This document shows positions 15,910 through 24,608 of a stretch of DNA of 64,000 bases, piece after piece. The notes beneath the pieces are model-generated. The model had not been told where the DNA came from. It saw only the letters and a list, made by a program, of their open reading frames with translations, and did no database searches. The stretch comes from Phycisphaerales bacterium (GTDB taxonomy: Bacteria; Planctomycetota; Phycisphaerae; Phycisphaerales; UBA1924), in NCBI GenBank assembly GCA_027019265.1, contig JALUWX010000121.1, positions 60,164-124,163 on the forward strand, read 5' to 3'. The translations under genes were made by a program, and so were the position numbers. Positions within the stretch are counted from its first letter, which is position 1. Each line of letters begins with the position of its first letter.

Positions 15910-17025
15910 GTGGAAAGACGAAAGAACAGAGCGTTCACGCTCATCGAACTGCTGGTGGTCATCGCGATCATCGCGCTTCTCATCGGGATCCTGCTCCCCG
16001 CGCTCGGGCAGGCACGCCGCTCGGCCCAGAACGTTGTCGCCCAAGCGAACCTCCGTTCGCTCAACACGGGTGCCGCGAACTACGCCGGTGATTCGGATGA
16101 CCGGATCTTCTCCTACACCTGGAGAGGCGGACAGGCGTACACCAACCTCAAGAACGGCAAGCAGATCTTCTACGGAGACGATCAGGAAGCCGCGTCCGGT
16201 CAGATGCAGAACATTCTGCAGCGTGCGACCGGTCGTATCACCGGGACCGGCCGAATCCTCCGCGCCGAGAACCGTCTTCCCCACCGTCGCTACTCGCACC
16301 TGGTGCTCCTCGACTACCTGACGGACGTGCAGCCCGAGCCGATCGCGGCATCGCCGTTCGACCGGAACCTCCAACGCTGGCAGGAAGACCCGCTCGCGTA
16401 CCTCGAGAACGGCTCCGGCTTCCCCTACGCCGACGGTGATCCCGCACAGGACGGGTACGACACGAGCATGGGTTGGACCGACACCCCCGTCATCCAGCTC
16501 TGGCCGTTCGCTTCGACCTACCAGATGGTCCCCGCCGCGTGGAACACGGACGGGATCAACGGGGCGCTCACCTACGCGCCTGTCGATGACACCCCGCACC
16601 TCTTCGAACCCCCCCAAGGCAACAACCCCGCGCCCCTCGGTCGTCGCAAGATCACCGAAGTCGCGCACCCCGCCGGCAAGGTCATGATGTTCGAAGAGTT
16701 CGATCGGTTCACCGATCCGGACGGGCTCTACTTCGCCTACCCCGAAGCGAAGTGCAACCTCGCGTTCTTCGACGGCTCGGTCCGTCAGGAAGTTTCGCAG
16801 GACGCGAACGCCGGGTGGAACCCTCGCACCCCTAACCAGGTCTGGCGTCAGAAGTACGTCCCCCTCGACACCTTCCCCCTGCCCAAGAACGGGCTCGAGG
16901 ATGACACCGAGTACTGTGTCCGTTACCGCTGGACCCGCAACGGGCTCAAGGGGATCGACTACGGCGGCAAGGACGTCGGGACCAACGGGATCGACGAACT
17001 CGAGAACCCCGACTGCGTTCAGTGA
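15910..17025 (+). CDS. Pseudopilin-like protein with prepilin N-terminus, copy 2
   Basis: A 371-residue paralogue of the preceding gene. From GTG 15910 the product starts MERRKNRAFTLIELLVV, a typical short basic prepilin leader, followed by the same hydrophobic helix and LPALGQARRSAQNVVAQANL. The C-terminal third repeats GKVMMFEEFDRF, CNLAFFDGSVRQE and YRWTRNGLKGIDYGGKDVGTNG almost exactly. A strong terminator follows, so the two pseudopilins form a transcription unit. The middle of the protein differs most (the segment near 16430-16480), which may be the exposed face. Specific substrate or assembly partner is unknown. Confidence 0.85.
   Translation: MERRKNRAFTLIELLVVIAIIALLIGILLPALGQARRSAQNVVAQANLRSLNTGAANYAGDSDDRIFSYTWRGGQAYTNLKNGKQIFYGDDQEAASGQMQNILQRATGRITGTGRILRAENRLPHRRYSHLVLLDYLTDVQPEPIAASPFDRNLQRWQEDPLAYLENGSGFPYADGDPAQDGYDTSMGWTDTPVIQLWPFASTYQMVPAAWNTDGINGALTYAPVDDTPHLFEPPQGNNPAPLGRRKITEVAHPAGKVMMFEEFDRFTDPDGLYFAYPEAKCNLAFFDGSVRQEVSQDANAGWNPRTPNQVWRQKYVPLDTFPLPKNGLEDDTEYCVRYRWTRNGLKGIDYGGKDVGTNGIDELENPDCVQ
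16282..16400 (+). repeat. 119-bp near-identical tract shared by the two pseudopilin genes, copy 2
   Basis: Partner of 15091-15209 with three synonymous differences over 119 bases. Confidence 0.75.
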
Positions 17026-17067
17026 GTCCTGATCCTCACGGATCACCCTCACAACACGATCGCGATC

Positions 17068-17101
17068 AAAGACCCCGCTCGACCCGAGCGGGGTCTTTCT
17101 T
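17068..17101 (+). terminator. Rho-independent terminator after the pseudopilin pair
   Basis: AAAGACCCCGCTC (17068-17080) and GAGCGGGGTCTTT (17086-17098) form a 13-bp stem with a 5-base loop, followed by CTTTG. Confidence 0.92.
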
Positions 17102-17186
17102 TGTGCTCTCCCTCTACAGCTGCCCGACCTCAGAGGGGTCCAACAGCAACCATCACTGGATCTCTCCGTCGATTGGATACGAGGGG

Positions 17187-17222
17187 AAGAAGAAACAGCC
17201 GTGATCTATCGGATCACGGCTG
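17187..17222 (-). terminator. Terminator for the minus-strand ClpP-like gene
   Basis: CAGCCGTGATC (17196-17206) and GATCACGGCTG (17212-17222) are perfect 11-base arms. Read on the minus strand the stem is followed by TTTCTTCTT, and it lies 45 bases beyond the stop of the gene at 17268-18587. Confidence 0.85.
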
Positions 17223-17267
17223 CGTTGATTCATCGGGTTGATGTCTTCGTTCGAGGCGGGCTCGGGA

Positions 17268-18587
17268 TCAGGGACCCATCCGCTTGTAGCGGCGGAGCCG
17301 GGCGAGGTTGGTCTCGATCTCGTTCTGCCAGTAGACGACATCGATCGCGTTCTCATACCCATCCACGATGGAGGGCATCTCCATCTCTTCGGCTTGACGC
17401 ATGATCCGCTTGTAGGTCCCCATGTGGCGCTTCATGCTCTGCATGGAAGCCCCGCGCTGGGAGATCCGGTTGTCGTTGAGGTAGTCCGAGTAATCGGCGT
17501 AGAACGAGGTGATGGTTGCCGTGAGCCGATCACGGACCTTTTTGCACTTCTCGTTCGCGTCCTCGGCGAGCTCGTAGCCCATGTCCCCGGCGCTGTCCCA
17601 TTTCTCGATCCCGTTGGCTTCAGCGAACGAGTCGAGTGATTTGCTGTCCAGCGCCGTCACGATCCCATAGCGGGCCGCTTGATCCGTCGTGAGCGTGAGC
17701 ACCGTGTCAGGGCCGTCGATCGTCTCGTAGCCCTTCGGGAGCCCGTCCTTGGAGTTGGTGAGCACCCATTCGCCGTGGTCCTTGTAAGCGTAAACAGCGG
17801 CCTCTGAGAGCATCATCGCTTGGACCAGGTGACGGGAGTGCCCGTTCGCTTCCGCGGCGGACCCGAGCTTCGACGCCATGATCGAGGTCATCTTCTTATC
17901 CACCTCGGCGGAACCCGTGCTGTTGGTGGAGTAGACCACAGCACCCCCGAAGTCCGCGCCCGGCGCCATCGAGATCGATGAACTCCAGAAGGAGGGCCAG
18001 ATCGAGGCGCTGATCGCGTGTTCGATCAGCATGTGGTACGTGAAATCATCGCTGAACCGTTCCATGACGGCGACGAGATCCTGCGCAGCCCAGACCTCAC
18101 CCCCGGGGGAGTTGATCCGGAACACGATGTCCGTGACCCCGCTGTCCTTGGCCCATTCGAGCGAATCAGCGACACTCAGCGGATAGATGTCCTGTCCGAA
18201 TGTTCCCGTGAGCGGGATCTCCATGAGGAGCTGATAGCCCTCCCGTTTGAGGACCTTCGAATCCGTTGAAGACTCTCTGTTCGAGCGAGACGGGATCGTG
18301 TGCAGCCCGGATGCTTCGGAGTCGTCACCCTCAGCGTCGTCCATATCCTCGGATTTGGTCACCTTCAGGATCTGGCTGATGTCCAGGGTCAGGGTCGTGG
18401 AGATCCCGTGGACCTCGGTATTCATGACGATGGAGCGACGGGTCTCGGAGACGATCGTGCCTTCGTAGACCGTCCCGTCGCGCAGAACGACCTGGTCAGC
18501 GAGTGCGGAGGAAGCCGCGGCGCTGATCGCGAGCCCGGAGAGAACACAGAGCTTCAGAGACTGAGAGAGTTTGGGAATCCGACGCAT
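17268..18587 (-). CDS. Exported ClpP-fold (SppA/NfeD-N-like) serine protease homologue
   Basis: A 439-residue protein with a signal peptide ending near SSALA (about residue 30). Residues about 30-75 form a small beta domain (VVLRDGTVYEGTIVSE). From about 120 the sequence follows the ClpP/crotonase fold of SppA and NfeD N-domains: VTDIVFRINSPGGEVWAAQDLVAVME, then EHAISASIWPSFWSSSISMAPGADFGGAVVY, where the serine of ISAS aligns with the nucleophile region, though the match is imperfect. The C-terminal third is helical and charged. AAGGAG lies nine bases before ATG 18587. It probably acts in the periplasm. Whether the catalytic Ser/Lys pair is intact cannot be settled by eye. Confidence 0.75.
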   Translation of the reverse strand: MRRIPKLSQSLKLCVLSGLAISAAASSALADQVVLRDGTVYEGTIVSETRRSIVMNTEVHGISTTLTLDISQILKVTKSEDMDDAEGDDSEASGLHTIPSRSNRESSTDSKVLKREGYQLLMEIPLTGTFGQDIYPLSVADSLEWAKDSGVTDIVFRINSPGGEVWAAQDLVAVMERFSDDFTYHMLIEHAISASIWPSFWSSSISMAPGADFGGAVVYSTNSTGSAEVDKKMTSIMASKLGSAAEANGHSRHLVQAMMLSEAAVYAYKDHGEWVLTNSKDGLPKGYETIDGPDTVLTLTTDQAARYGIVTALDSKSLDSFAEANGIEKWDSAGDMGYELAEDANEKCKKVRDRLTATITSFYADYSDYLNDNRISQRGASMQSMKRHMGTYKRIMRQAEEMEMPSIVDGYENAIDVVYWQNEIETNLARLRRYKRMGP

Positions 18588-18687
18588 GCAGCATGCTCCT
18601 TGAGAGGGTCATTTTCACTCGCGAAAACAGTCTAACGGCTCGAACGCATCATGCCAAGAGGACTTGCATGAAGTCTAATATCTGTCC

Positions 18688-20625
18688 GTGAGCCAGTATT
18701 TCGACATCATCGTCATCGGAGGCGGACACGCCGGGGTCGAAGCGGCATGGACTGCCGCGAACCTGCTCGGTTCCGAGGGGTGTGTCGCGCTCGTCACCCT
18801 CGATCCCTCCAAAATCGGTGTCATGAGCTGTAACCCGGCCATCGGTGGGCTCGCAAAGGGTCAGCTCGTCCGGGAGATCGACGCGCTGGGTGGGCTCATG
18901 GGGCTCGCCGCGGATGCAACCGGGATCCAGTTCAAGGTCCTCAATACCTCCAAAGGCGCCGCCGTCCGAGGCCCGCGCTGTCAGAGCGACAAACACGCGT
19001 ACATGCGCGCCGTCCAGTCGATGATCAACGCTCGACCCGAGATCCGGGTCATCGAGGGGGCCGCAGAGTCCCTCGATGTCATCAGTAAAGGCGATGATCG
19101 GGAGATCCGAGGACTCACGATCCGTACTCCGGACGGCGAACTCCGGAATCTCAGCGCGGGCGCGGTGATCCTCACCACCGGAACCTTCATGCGCGGGCTC
19201 ATGCACCAAGGGGAGACCAAGACCCCCGGTGGCCGGGCCGGGGAGTCCGCGACAACCCCGATCTCCGACACCCTGAAAGCGCTCGGGTTCGAGCTCGGAC
19301 GACTCCGGACCGGGACTCCCCCCCGACTCAAGAAATCGACACTCGAATGGGACACCCTCGATCCCCAGTTCGGCGATGAGCACCCGACCCCCTTCAGCGA
19401 ACTCACCCCCCAGGGCTGGACGATCGGGGACCTGACCCTCGATCGGTTTCCGCTGCTCGATCAGGTCGAGTGCCGACAGACCCGGACGAACCCGGTCGCG
19501 CACGAGCACATCCGCGCGAACCTCGATCGTGCGCCGATGTACTCGGGACAGATCGAAGGGCAGGGACCGAGGTACTGCCCGAGCATCGAGGACAAAGTCG
19601 TGCGTTTCGCGCACCACGAGACCCACGGGGTCTTCCTCGAACCCGAGTCCCACGAGTCCGACTGGATCTACTGCAACGGGATCGCGACCTCGCTCCCTAC
19701 GGACATCCAGGACATCGTCGTCCACACGATGGAGGGATGCGAGGATGCGCAGATCCTCCAGCACGGGTACGCCGTCGAATACGACATGGTCCGTCCCCAT
19801 CAGATCCTCGTGACGGGTGAAACACGCACGATCGGGAACCTGTACCTTGCTGGACAGATCAACGGGACGAGCGGGTACGAAGAAGCGGGGGCCCAGGGTC
19901 TCGTCGCCGGGCTCAACGCCGCGCTCCGGATCCGGGGTCGGGATCAGATCACATTCGATCGGTCCCAAGCCTACATCGGGGTGTTGATGGACGATCTGGT
20001 GACGAAGACCCCGCGCGAGCCGTACCGGATGTTCACGAGCCGGGCCGAGTATCGGCTCCTCCTCCGCGCGGACAACGCGCCGGATCGGCTCACCCCGAAA
20101 GCGATCGAACTCGGGCTCCTCAACCACCACGATCTCGGGACCAAACGCAGAGACCACTTCGAGCATCGGCGAAACGCGCTCGAAACCGGGCGCGAGCTCA
20201 TGCGCACCATCAAGGTCGGCGACAAAGCCCTGATCGACAAAGCCCTCGAAGCTTCCTACAGCGTCGAGGAGCTCCGGAAAGCCCTTGAGCCCGCCCTCAC
20301 CGAGCGGGTCGGTCCCGTCGAGTCCGCCGTCTACGAGACCCTCCACGCCGATCGTCGATACGAGCCCTACGTCGCGCGCCAGAACGCGGAAATCAAACGG
20401 CGCGCCGAGATCGAACGGAAACAGATCCCCGAGTGGATCGACTACGGTGCCTTCGACGCGCTCCGGACGGAAGCGAAGCTCGCGCTGAGCAAGTATCGAC
20501 CGACGACCTTCGGCCAGGCTTCACGTCTCGAAGGGATCACCCCCTCCGATGTCACCCTCCTGAGCGTGCTCGTCAAACGCGCGAAGGACGAACGGAAAGC
20601 CGGCGAGCTCGGAGCGACCCCATGA
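18688..20625 (+). CDS. mnmG: tRNA uridine-5-carboxymethylaminomethyl modification enzyme MnmG (GidA)
   Basis: The 645-residue FAD enzyme works with MnmE to install cmnm5U or related groups at wobble U34 of certain tRNAs. DIIVIGGGHAGVEAAWTAA (about residues 6-24) binds FAD; CNPAIGGLAKGQLVREID, GAAVRGPRCQSDKHAY and GTPPRL are family blocks; YLAGQINGTSGYEEAAxQG-type sequence (about 388-404) and the C-terminal helical domain with EWIDYGAF...LREG-like EGITPSDV follow. The start is a GTG at 18688 without an evident ribosome binding site, so the message may be leaderless or the start slightly different. Its stop overlaps the next start by 4 bases (ATGA). A short MnmE-like GTPase lies at 38582-39550. 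Confidence 0.95.
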   Translation: MSQYFDIIVIGGGHAGVEAAWTAANLLGSEGCVALVTLDPSKIGVMSCNPAIGGLAKGQLVREIDALGGLMGLAADATGIQFKVLNTSKGAAVRGPRCQSDKHAYMRAVQSMINARPEIRVIEGAAESLDVISKGDDREIRGLTIRTPDGELRNLSAGAVILTTGTFMRGLMHQGETKTPGGRAGESATTPISDTLKALGFELGRLRTGTPPRLKKSTLEWDTLDPQFGDEHPTPFSELTPQGWTIGDLTLDRFPLLDQVECRQTRTNPVAHEHIRANLDRAPMYSGQIEGQGPRYCPSIEDKVVRFAHHETHGVFLEPESHESDWIYCNGIATSLPTDIQDIVVHTMEGCEDAQILQHGYAVEYDMVRPHQILVTGETRTIGNLYLAGQINGTSGYEEAGAQGLVAGLNAALRIRGRDQITFDRSQAYIGVLMDDLVTKTPREPYRMFTSRAEYRLLLRADNAPDRLTPKAIELGLLNHHDLGTKRRDHFEHRRNALETGRELMRTIKVGDKALIDKALEASYSVEELRKALEPALTERVGPVESAVYETLHADRRYEPYVARQNAEIKRRAEIERKQIPEWIDYGAFDALRTEAKLALSKYRPTTFGQASRLEGITPSDVTLLSVLVKRAKDERKAGELGATP

Positions 20626-22349
20626 TCACCCTCGGCGCATCTCAGGGTTTCGAGCTGGATCTGATGATCGTGCTCGCGTGCGCGGCCGTCATCACGCTGG
20701 TTCTCTCCCGATTCAGGGTCGCAACGATCCCCGGGTACCTCATCGCTGGGGTTCTCATCGGACCCGGAGCGCTCGGGCTCGTGAGCGATCCGGGGTCGAT
20801 CGAAGCTGTTGGGCATTACGCATTGATCGTGCTCATGTTCGCGATCGGGATGCACCTCGATGTCTCGTCCCTCAAGCACGGCGCGGTCTCCATCGTCTCG
20901 ACGGGTGTCATCACGACCCTCAGCGCGACCGGGCTGATCTGGGCGATCCTGGCGCCCTCGCCGCTCGGGTCCAAGGGCGCACTCGCTGTGGGGATGGGCT
21001 TCGCGCTCTCATCGACGGCCGTCGTCCTCCGATTGATGAGCCAGAAGCGCAAGCTCCATACCGCGAACGGACGAGCTTCGCTCGGGGTGCTGCTGATCCA
21101 GGACCTCATCGTGATTGTGTATCTCTCCGTCCTTCCTCTGCTCGCGATTGTCCCGGGGGAAGGGGAGGGAGCCGCCGAGCAGGAAGGGATGGGGACGATC
21201 ACCAGCGCCGCGCTCGCGATCGTGGTCATCACGACCCTGATTCTCATCGGACGACGCGCCATCCCCAAGCTCCTCCAGGAAGCAGCGCGGTTCGGGGGTC
21301 AGGAGGTCATGCTCGTCCTGACCGCGGCGATCGCGCTCAGCGCCGCGCTGATCACATCATCCCTCGGGCTCAGCGCCGAACTCGGCGCGTTCATCGCCGG
21401 GTTCCTGCTCGCTTCAACCCCCTTCCGTCACGAGCTCTCGGGTCAGCTCAACCCGATCCGCGATATCTTCATGGCGCTCTTCTTCACGGCCATCGGGCTC
21501 CAGGTTGACATCGAAGTGCTTCTGCCGATCTGGTGGATCATCCCGACGGGTGTCCTCGCGCTCATCGTGCTCAAGGCCCTCAACATCGCGATCGTCGCGC
21601 GGCTCTGCGGCGCCGAGACGGCGCTCTCATTCCGGATGGGGATGACCCTCGCGCAGTCCGGGGAGTTCTCGATCGTCGTGTTCGCCGTCGCGCACGAGCT
21701 CGGGCTCATCAGCGCAGAGCATACCTCGATCCTGATCTCGATCGTCATCGCTTCGCTCATCGTCACCCCGACCGTGATGGGGATGGGAACCCGGACAGGG
21801 GAGCTTGCGCAGCGGGTCCTCGGGAAACCGATCGGGAAGCTCCCCGTCTTACTCCGTGAGGATGAGTCGCACGTACCCGTCCCCGTCAAGCGCGTGATTG
21901 TCGCCGGGTACGGGATCATCGGGCGCACCTGTGTCGAGCGCCTCGAATCCAAGGGTGTCCAGTGCGTCGTGATCGAGCTCAACCAGGGCACCGTTCGGCG
22001 TTTGAAACGTGAGGGACGCAGCGCTGTCTTCGGGGACATCTCCAACCCCGAGGTTCTTGAGTCGGCCGGGATCGAACATGCTCGGGTCATCGTGCTCGCG
22101 ATGCCCGATTCCGATTCGACGATGAGAGCGATCCGAGCGATCCGCGCACTCGATCCCAAGATCCATATCGTCGTCCGGGTGAGTATGCAGCCCCGCGCGG
22201 CCATCGCGGAGGCGCTCGGCGCGGATCTGGTCGTGGTTGAGGAAACCGTCGCCGCGGATGTGCTCGCGAACAAGGTGATGGAGTGCGCCCAGGATCCGAC
22301 AGCCCAGCTCGTCCCGGACGACCCCGCTCCGGAACAACCCGCTGAGTGA
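20622..22349 (+). CDS. Kef-type monovalent cation:proton antiporter (CPA2) with TrkA-N domain
   Basis: The 575-residue protein has about 12 hydrophobic segments over residues 1-400, including SRFRVATIPGYLIAGVLIGP and LGAFIAGFLLASTPFRHELS, typical of CPA2 exchangers. Residues about 420-540 are a cytosolic Rossmann (RCK/TrkA-N) domain, VKRVIVAGYGIIGRTCVERL, that would sense nucleotide or glutathione-type ligands. Such proteins export K+ or Na+ against H+. ATG 20622 overlaps the mnmG stop by 4 bases with GGAG upstream, indicating translational coupling. The C-terminal TrkA-C domain seems absent. It ends one base before the convergent UVR-motif gene stop. Confidence 0.9.
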   Translation: MITLGASQGFELDLMIVLACAAVITLVLSRFRVATIPGYLIAGVLIGPGALGLVSDPGSIEAVGHYALIVLMFAIGMHLDVSSLKHGAVSIVSTGVITTLSATGLIWAILAPSPLGSKGALAVGMGFALSSTAVVLRLMSQKRKLHTANGRASLGVLLIQDLIVIVYLSVLPLLAIVPGEGEGAAEQEGMGTITSAALAIVVITTLILIGRRAIPKLLQEAARFGGQEVMLVLTAAIALSAALITSSLGLSAELGAFIAGFLLASTPFRHELSGQLNPIRDIFMALFFTAIGLQVDIEVLLPIWWIIPTGVLALIVLKALNIAIVARLCGAETALSFRMGMTLAQSGEFSIVVFAVAHELGLISAEHTSILISIVIASLIVTPTVMGMGTRTGELAQRVLGKPIGKLPVLLREDESHVPVPVKRVIVAGYGIIGRTCVERLESKGVQCVVIELNQGTVRRLKREGRSAVFGDISNPEVLESAGIEHARVIVLAMPDSDSTMRAIRAIRALDPKIHIVVRVSMQPRAAIAEALGADLVVVEETVAADVLANKVMECAQDPTAQLVPDDPAPEQPAE

Positions 22350-22350
22350 G

Positions 22351-23169
22351 TCAGCCCCCGAGCATGCGCAGCTCATCCCGGAGGATCGCCGCGAGCTCGT
22401 AGTTCTCGGCAGCGAGCGCCGCGTCGAGCCGTTGACGGAGCTCCGCCTTCTGGCTCACGGGGAGCTTGGGGATCAACCCCTCACGCATCTCACGGAGCAT
22501 CTGGACTTCCCCGGCCTGCTCGAACAGCTCCGGACGTTCGATGCTGTCGTAGTACGTCCGGAGCGACTCGATCCCCTCATCGATCGCGTTCACCGCGACC
22601 TTGTTCTCCTCGTTCTTGAGCGCGTGCGATGCGAGCGCTCGGGCGCGCATCATCATGACGTAGGGACGATGGGGCTCCATCGCGTTCTGGTCGTCCTCTT
22701 CGATCGCGTAGTCCCGGAACAGGTCCAGCACGCGCAGGTTGCGCGACGTATCCCGGACCACCCCCTCGAAGTCCTCGAGCACGAGGAGCGCGATGTATCT
22801 GTGGTAGTACTGCTGCGCCTCTTCTCGGAGCTGTCGGCACGTTTCCGGGCTCAGGAATCGACGTGTCCCTTCCTCACCCGTTGGTTCGGGGAGCAGCTCC
22901 TCGGGGACCCCGTCGATCGGTTCGTCCGGGTCGTTCTCGCCCTCGAATGCCTCTCCGGAACTGATCCGGGACTCTTGGTACTCCAGCAAGGACTCGAATC
23001 CCTCGGGTCGTCGTCCGTCCGGACGCCCGTCCACATCCATCTGGAGGATCCCCAGGTCCAGTCTGACCTGGATCCGGGGTTCGTGGTCCTTCCCCTCGAT
23101 CACCCGGACGGAGATCTGTCCGGGGACGAAAGGCCATTCTTCGAGCAGTTGGGTGAGGTCTCTGTCCAC
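22351..23169 (-). CDS. UvrB/UvrC-motif protein of unknown function
   Basis: A 272-residue soluble protein starting at GTG 23169. Its C-terminus AELRQRLDAALAAENYELAAILRDELRML (quoted here in parts: AELRQRLDAALAAENY and ELAAILRDELRML) is a clear UVR motif, the helical hairpin that links UvrB and UvrC and also occurs in ClpC and McsA. The middle part (about residues 105-235) is helical and TPR-like, with RYIALLVLEDFEGVVRDTSR and NAIDEGIESLRTYYDS. The N-terminal 70 residues are beta-rich. No nuclease or helicase motif is present, so it is not UvrB or UvrC itself. It may be a partner protein in stress or proteolysis; that is inference. Confidence 0.75.
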   Translation of the reverse strand: MDRDLTQLLEEWPFVPGQISVRVIEGKDHEPRIQVRLDLGILQMDVDGRPDGRRPEGFESLLEYQESRISSGEAFEGENDPDEPIDGVPEELLPEPTGEEGTRRFLSPETCRQLREEAQQYYHRYIALLVLEDFEGVVRDTSRNLRVLDLFRDYAIEEDDQNAMEPHRPYVMMMRARALASHALKNEENKVAVNAIDEGIESLRTYYDSIERPELFEQAGEVQMLREMREGLIPKLPVSQKAELRQRLDAALAAENYELAAILRDELRMLGG

Positions 23170-23470
23170 AACGCGATCCTAGCGTCGTGGAGGGGAATTG
23201 GGGAGTCTGAACCACGTTCTCGGGCTATGCCACCAAAATCTCGGAAAGGCCGATCACTTTTCTGACTTTCTCCCGGATCCGTCCAGACGTTCCAGAGCGC
23301 CGCCCCAAAGGTCCGTGAAGACAACAAAAAAGTCCCTTCATACAGGCGTTTTCTCTTTGAGCCGATGCAACCGACGGAGTATTGTGACGAACCGAAGGAT
23401 GGAGCATTCGCTCCATTCGAATTCCGGCGGCGCTCGCCGCGGAAGGATGGGTAGGAAAGTGAGAAACACC
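23170..23470. other. Promoter and leader region of the sigma factor gene
   Basis: About 300 bases separate the divergent UVR-motif gene and the sigma factor gene. The frame of the sigma factor is open upstream to 23198, but the extra residues lack coding character. The stretch holds one good promoter (23357-23385), a 7-bp hairpin ATGGAGC-ATTC-GCTCCAT (23399-23416) and a GC-rich hairpin around 23425-23440. Confidence 0.5.
23357..23385 (+). promoter_or_regulatory. Sigma-70-type promoter of the sigma factor gene
   Basis: TTGAGC (23357-23362), a spacer of exactly 17 bases and TATTGT (23380-23385) resemble -35 and -10 boxes. Transcription from about 23392 would give an 80-base leader containing two hairpins before the start codon. 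Confidence 0.5.
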
Positions 23471-24421
23471 ATGCGTTCGTCTACATCTGGCGTGAAGTCG
23501 TCGCTGCAGTTGTACCTGCACGACATCAACAAGCACCCCCTGCTGACAGCCGACCAAGAGAAAGAGCTGGGCTGGAAGATCATCAACGAGCAATGCCCCA
23601 TTGCTCGTGAGACGATGATCCGATCCAACCTCCGCTTGGTCGTCGCGATCGCGAAGAACTACGCGAATCGCGGGCTCCCCCTGACCGATCTGATCGAGGA
23701 AGGCAACATCGGGCTCATGCGCGCCGTCGAAGGCTTCGACCCCGCGCAGGGCGCTCGGTTCAGCACCTACGCCTCGTGGTGGATCAAGCAAGGGATCAAG
23801 CGAGCCCTGATCAACGCGAATCAGCCGATCCACATCCCGGCCTACATGGTCGAACTCATCGCGAAGTGGAAAATGCACTCGCGTCGTCTCGAAGCCGAGC
23901 TGGGACACCCCCCGACGATCGAACAGCTCGCCGAAGTGATGGACCTCCCTGTCAAGAAGGTCCAGATCATCAAACGCGCGATCAAAGCCCTCAACGCCCC
24001 GAACCAAGCCCCGAAGGACGCCGACGGCGACCTCATGGGTCTCGGTGAACTCATCGCCGACCACCGGATCGAGAGCGCCCCCGAGCAATCGCTCAAGAGC
24101 GAAGAACTCGGGATCCTCCGTCGTCTGATGGAAACCATCGACGAGCGGGAGGCCCAGATCCTCAAGCTCCGCTTCGGTCTCGACGGCGCTGAGCCCCTCA
24201 CCCTCAAGGAGATCGCGGCCCATGTCGGGATCTCTCGTGAGCGGGTCCGTCAGATCATCGAGGAGTCGCTCTCTCGTCTCCACGAACGGATCAGCGACGC
24301 GAAGCCCAGCCGCTTCTTCCGTCGTGACGATGTCTTCGAGAACCTCGACGATGATTTCGAGGTTCGCGAGGAGCTCCCCGGCGGGACCTTTGGGACGCGC
24401 AGCGCCAACGCCGCCGGCTGA
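23471..24421 (+). CDS. rpoD: RpoD/SigA-type primary-like RNA polymerase sigma factor
   Basis: The 316-residue sigma-70 protein directs RNA polymerase to promoters. Region 1.2 (SSLQLYLHDINKHPLLTADQEKEL) is at the N-terminus, region 2 follows with RSNLRLVVAIAKNYANRGLPL, DLIEEGNIGLMRAVEGFDP and FSTYASWWIKQGI (the -10 recognition helix), then region 3, and region 4 with LKEIAAHVGISRERVRQIIE (the -35 helix-turn-helix). The long region 1.1 of classical RpoD is lacking. ATG 23471 is chosen; an in-frame ATG at 23447 immediately after GGAAGG is an alternative that adds eight residues. The housekeeping versus group-2 role cannot be decided from this window alone. Confidence 0.92.
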   Translation: MRSSTSGVKSSLQLYLHDINKHPLLTADQEKELGWKIINEQCPIARETMIRSNLRLVVAIAKNYANRGLPLTDLIEEGNIGLMRAVEGFDPAQGARFSTYASWWIKQGIKRALINANQPIHIPAYMVELIAKWKMHSRRLEAELGHPPTIEQLAEVMDLPVKKVQIIKRAIKALNAPNQAPKDADGDLMGLGELIADHRIESAPEQSLKSEELGILRRLMETIDEREAQILKLRFGLDGAEPLTLKEIAAHVGISRERVRQIIEESLSRLHERISDAKPSRFFRRDDVFENLDDDFEVREELPGGTFGTRSANAAG

Positions 24422-24450
24422 TCAGCCCATCTCAACTCACTTCCATCGCG

Positions 24451-24481
24451 CGGGAGCCCATCAAGGGCTCCCGTGTTTCTT
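24451..24481 (+). terminator. Terminator after the sigma factor gene
   Basis: CGGGAGCCC (24451-24459) and GGGCTCCCG (24465-24473) form a 9-bp stem with a 5-base loop, followed by TGTTTCTTT. Confidence 0.9.
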
Positions 24482-24608
24482 TGACATCCTCAACCACCCT
24501 GGAATGCGTCTACGATCCACACCCCCCGAAAGGGGATGGAATAGCCACGTGGTCTGAGCCGTTGTGTCGGTTCACCACGCACTCGCATCCCGCTTGGAGC
24601 TTCTTCTC

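Noticed and set aside
18649..20346. A 565-codon minus-strand frame opposite mnmG
   Set aside because: The same shadow effect; the plus strand encodes all MnmG motifs.
22351..23169. UvrB or UvrC itself
   Set aside because: The protein lacks helicase and nuclease motifs and is far too short; only the UVR hairpin is shared.
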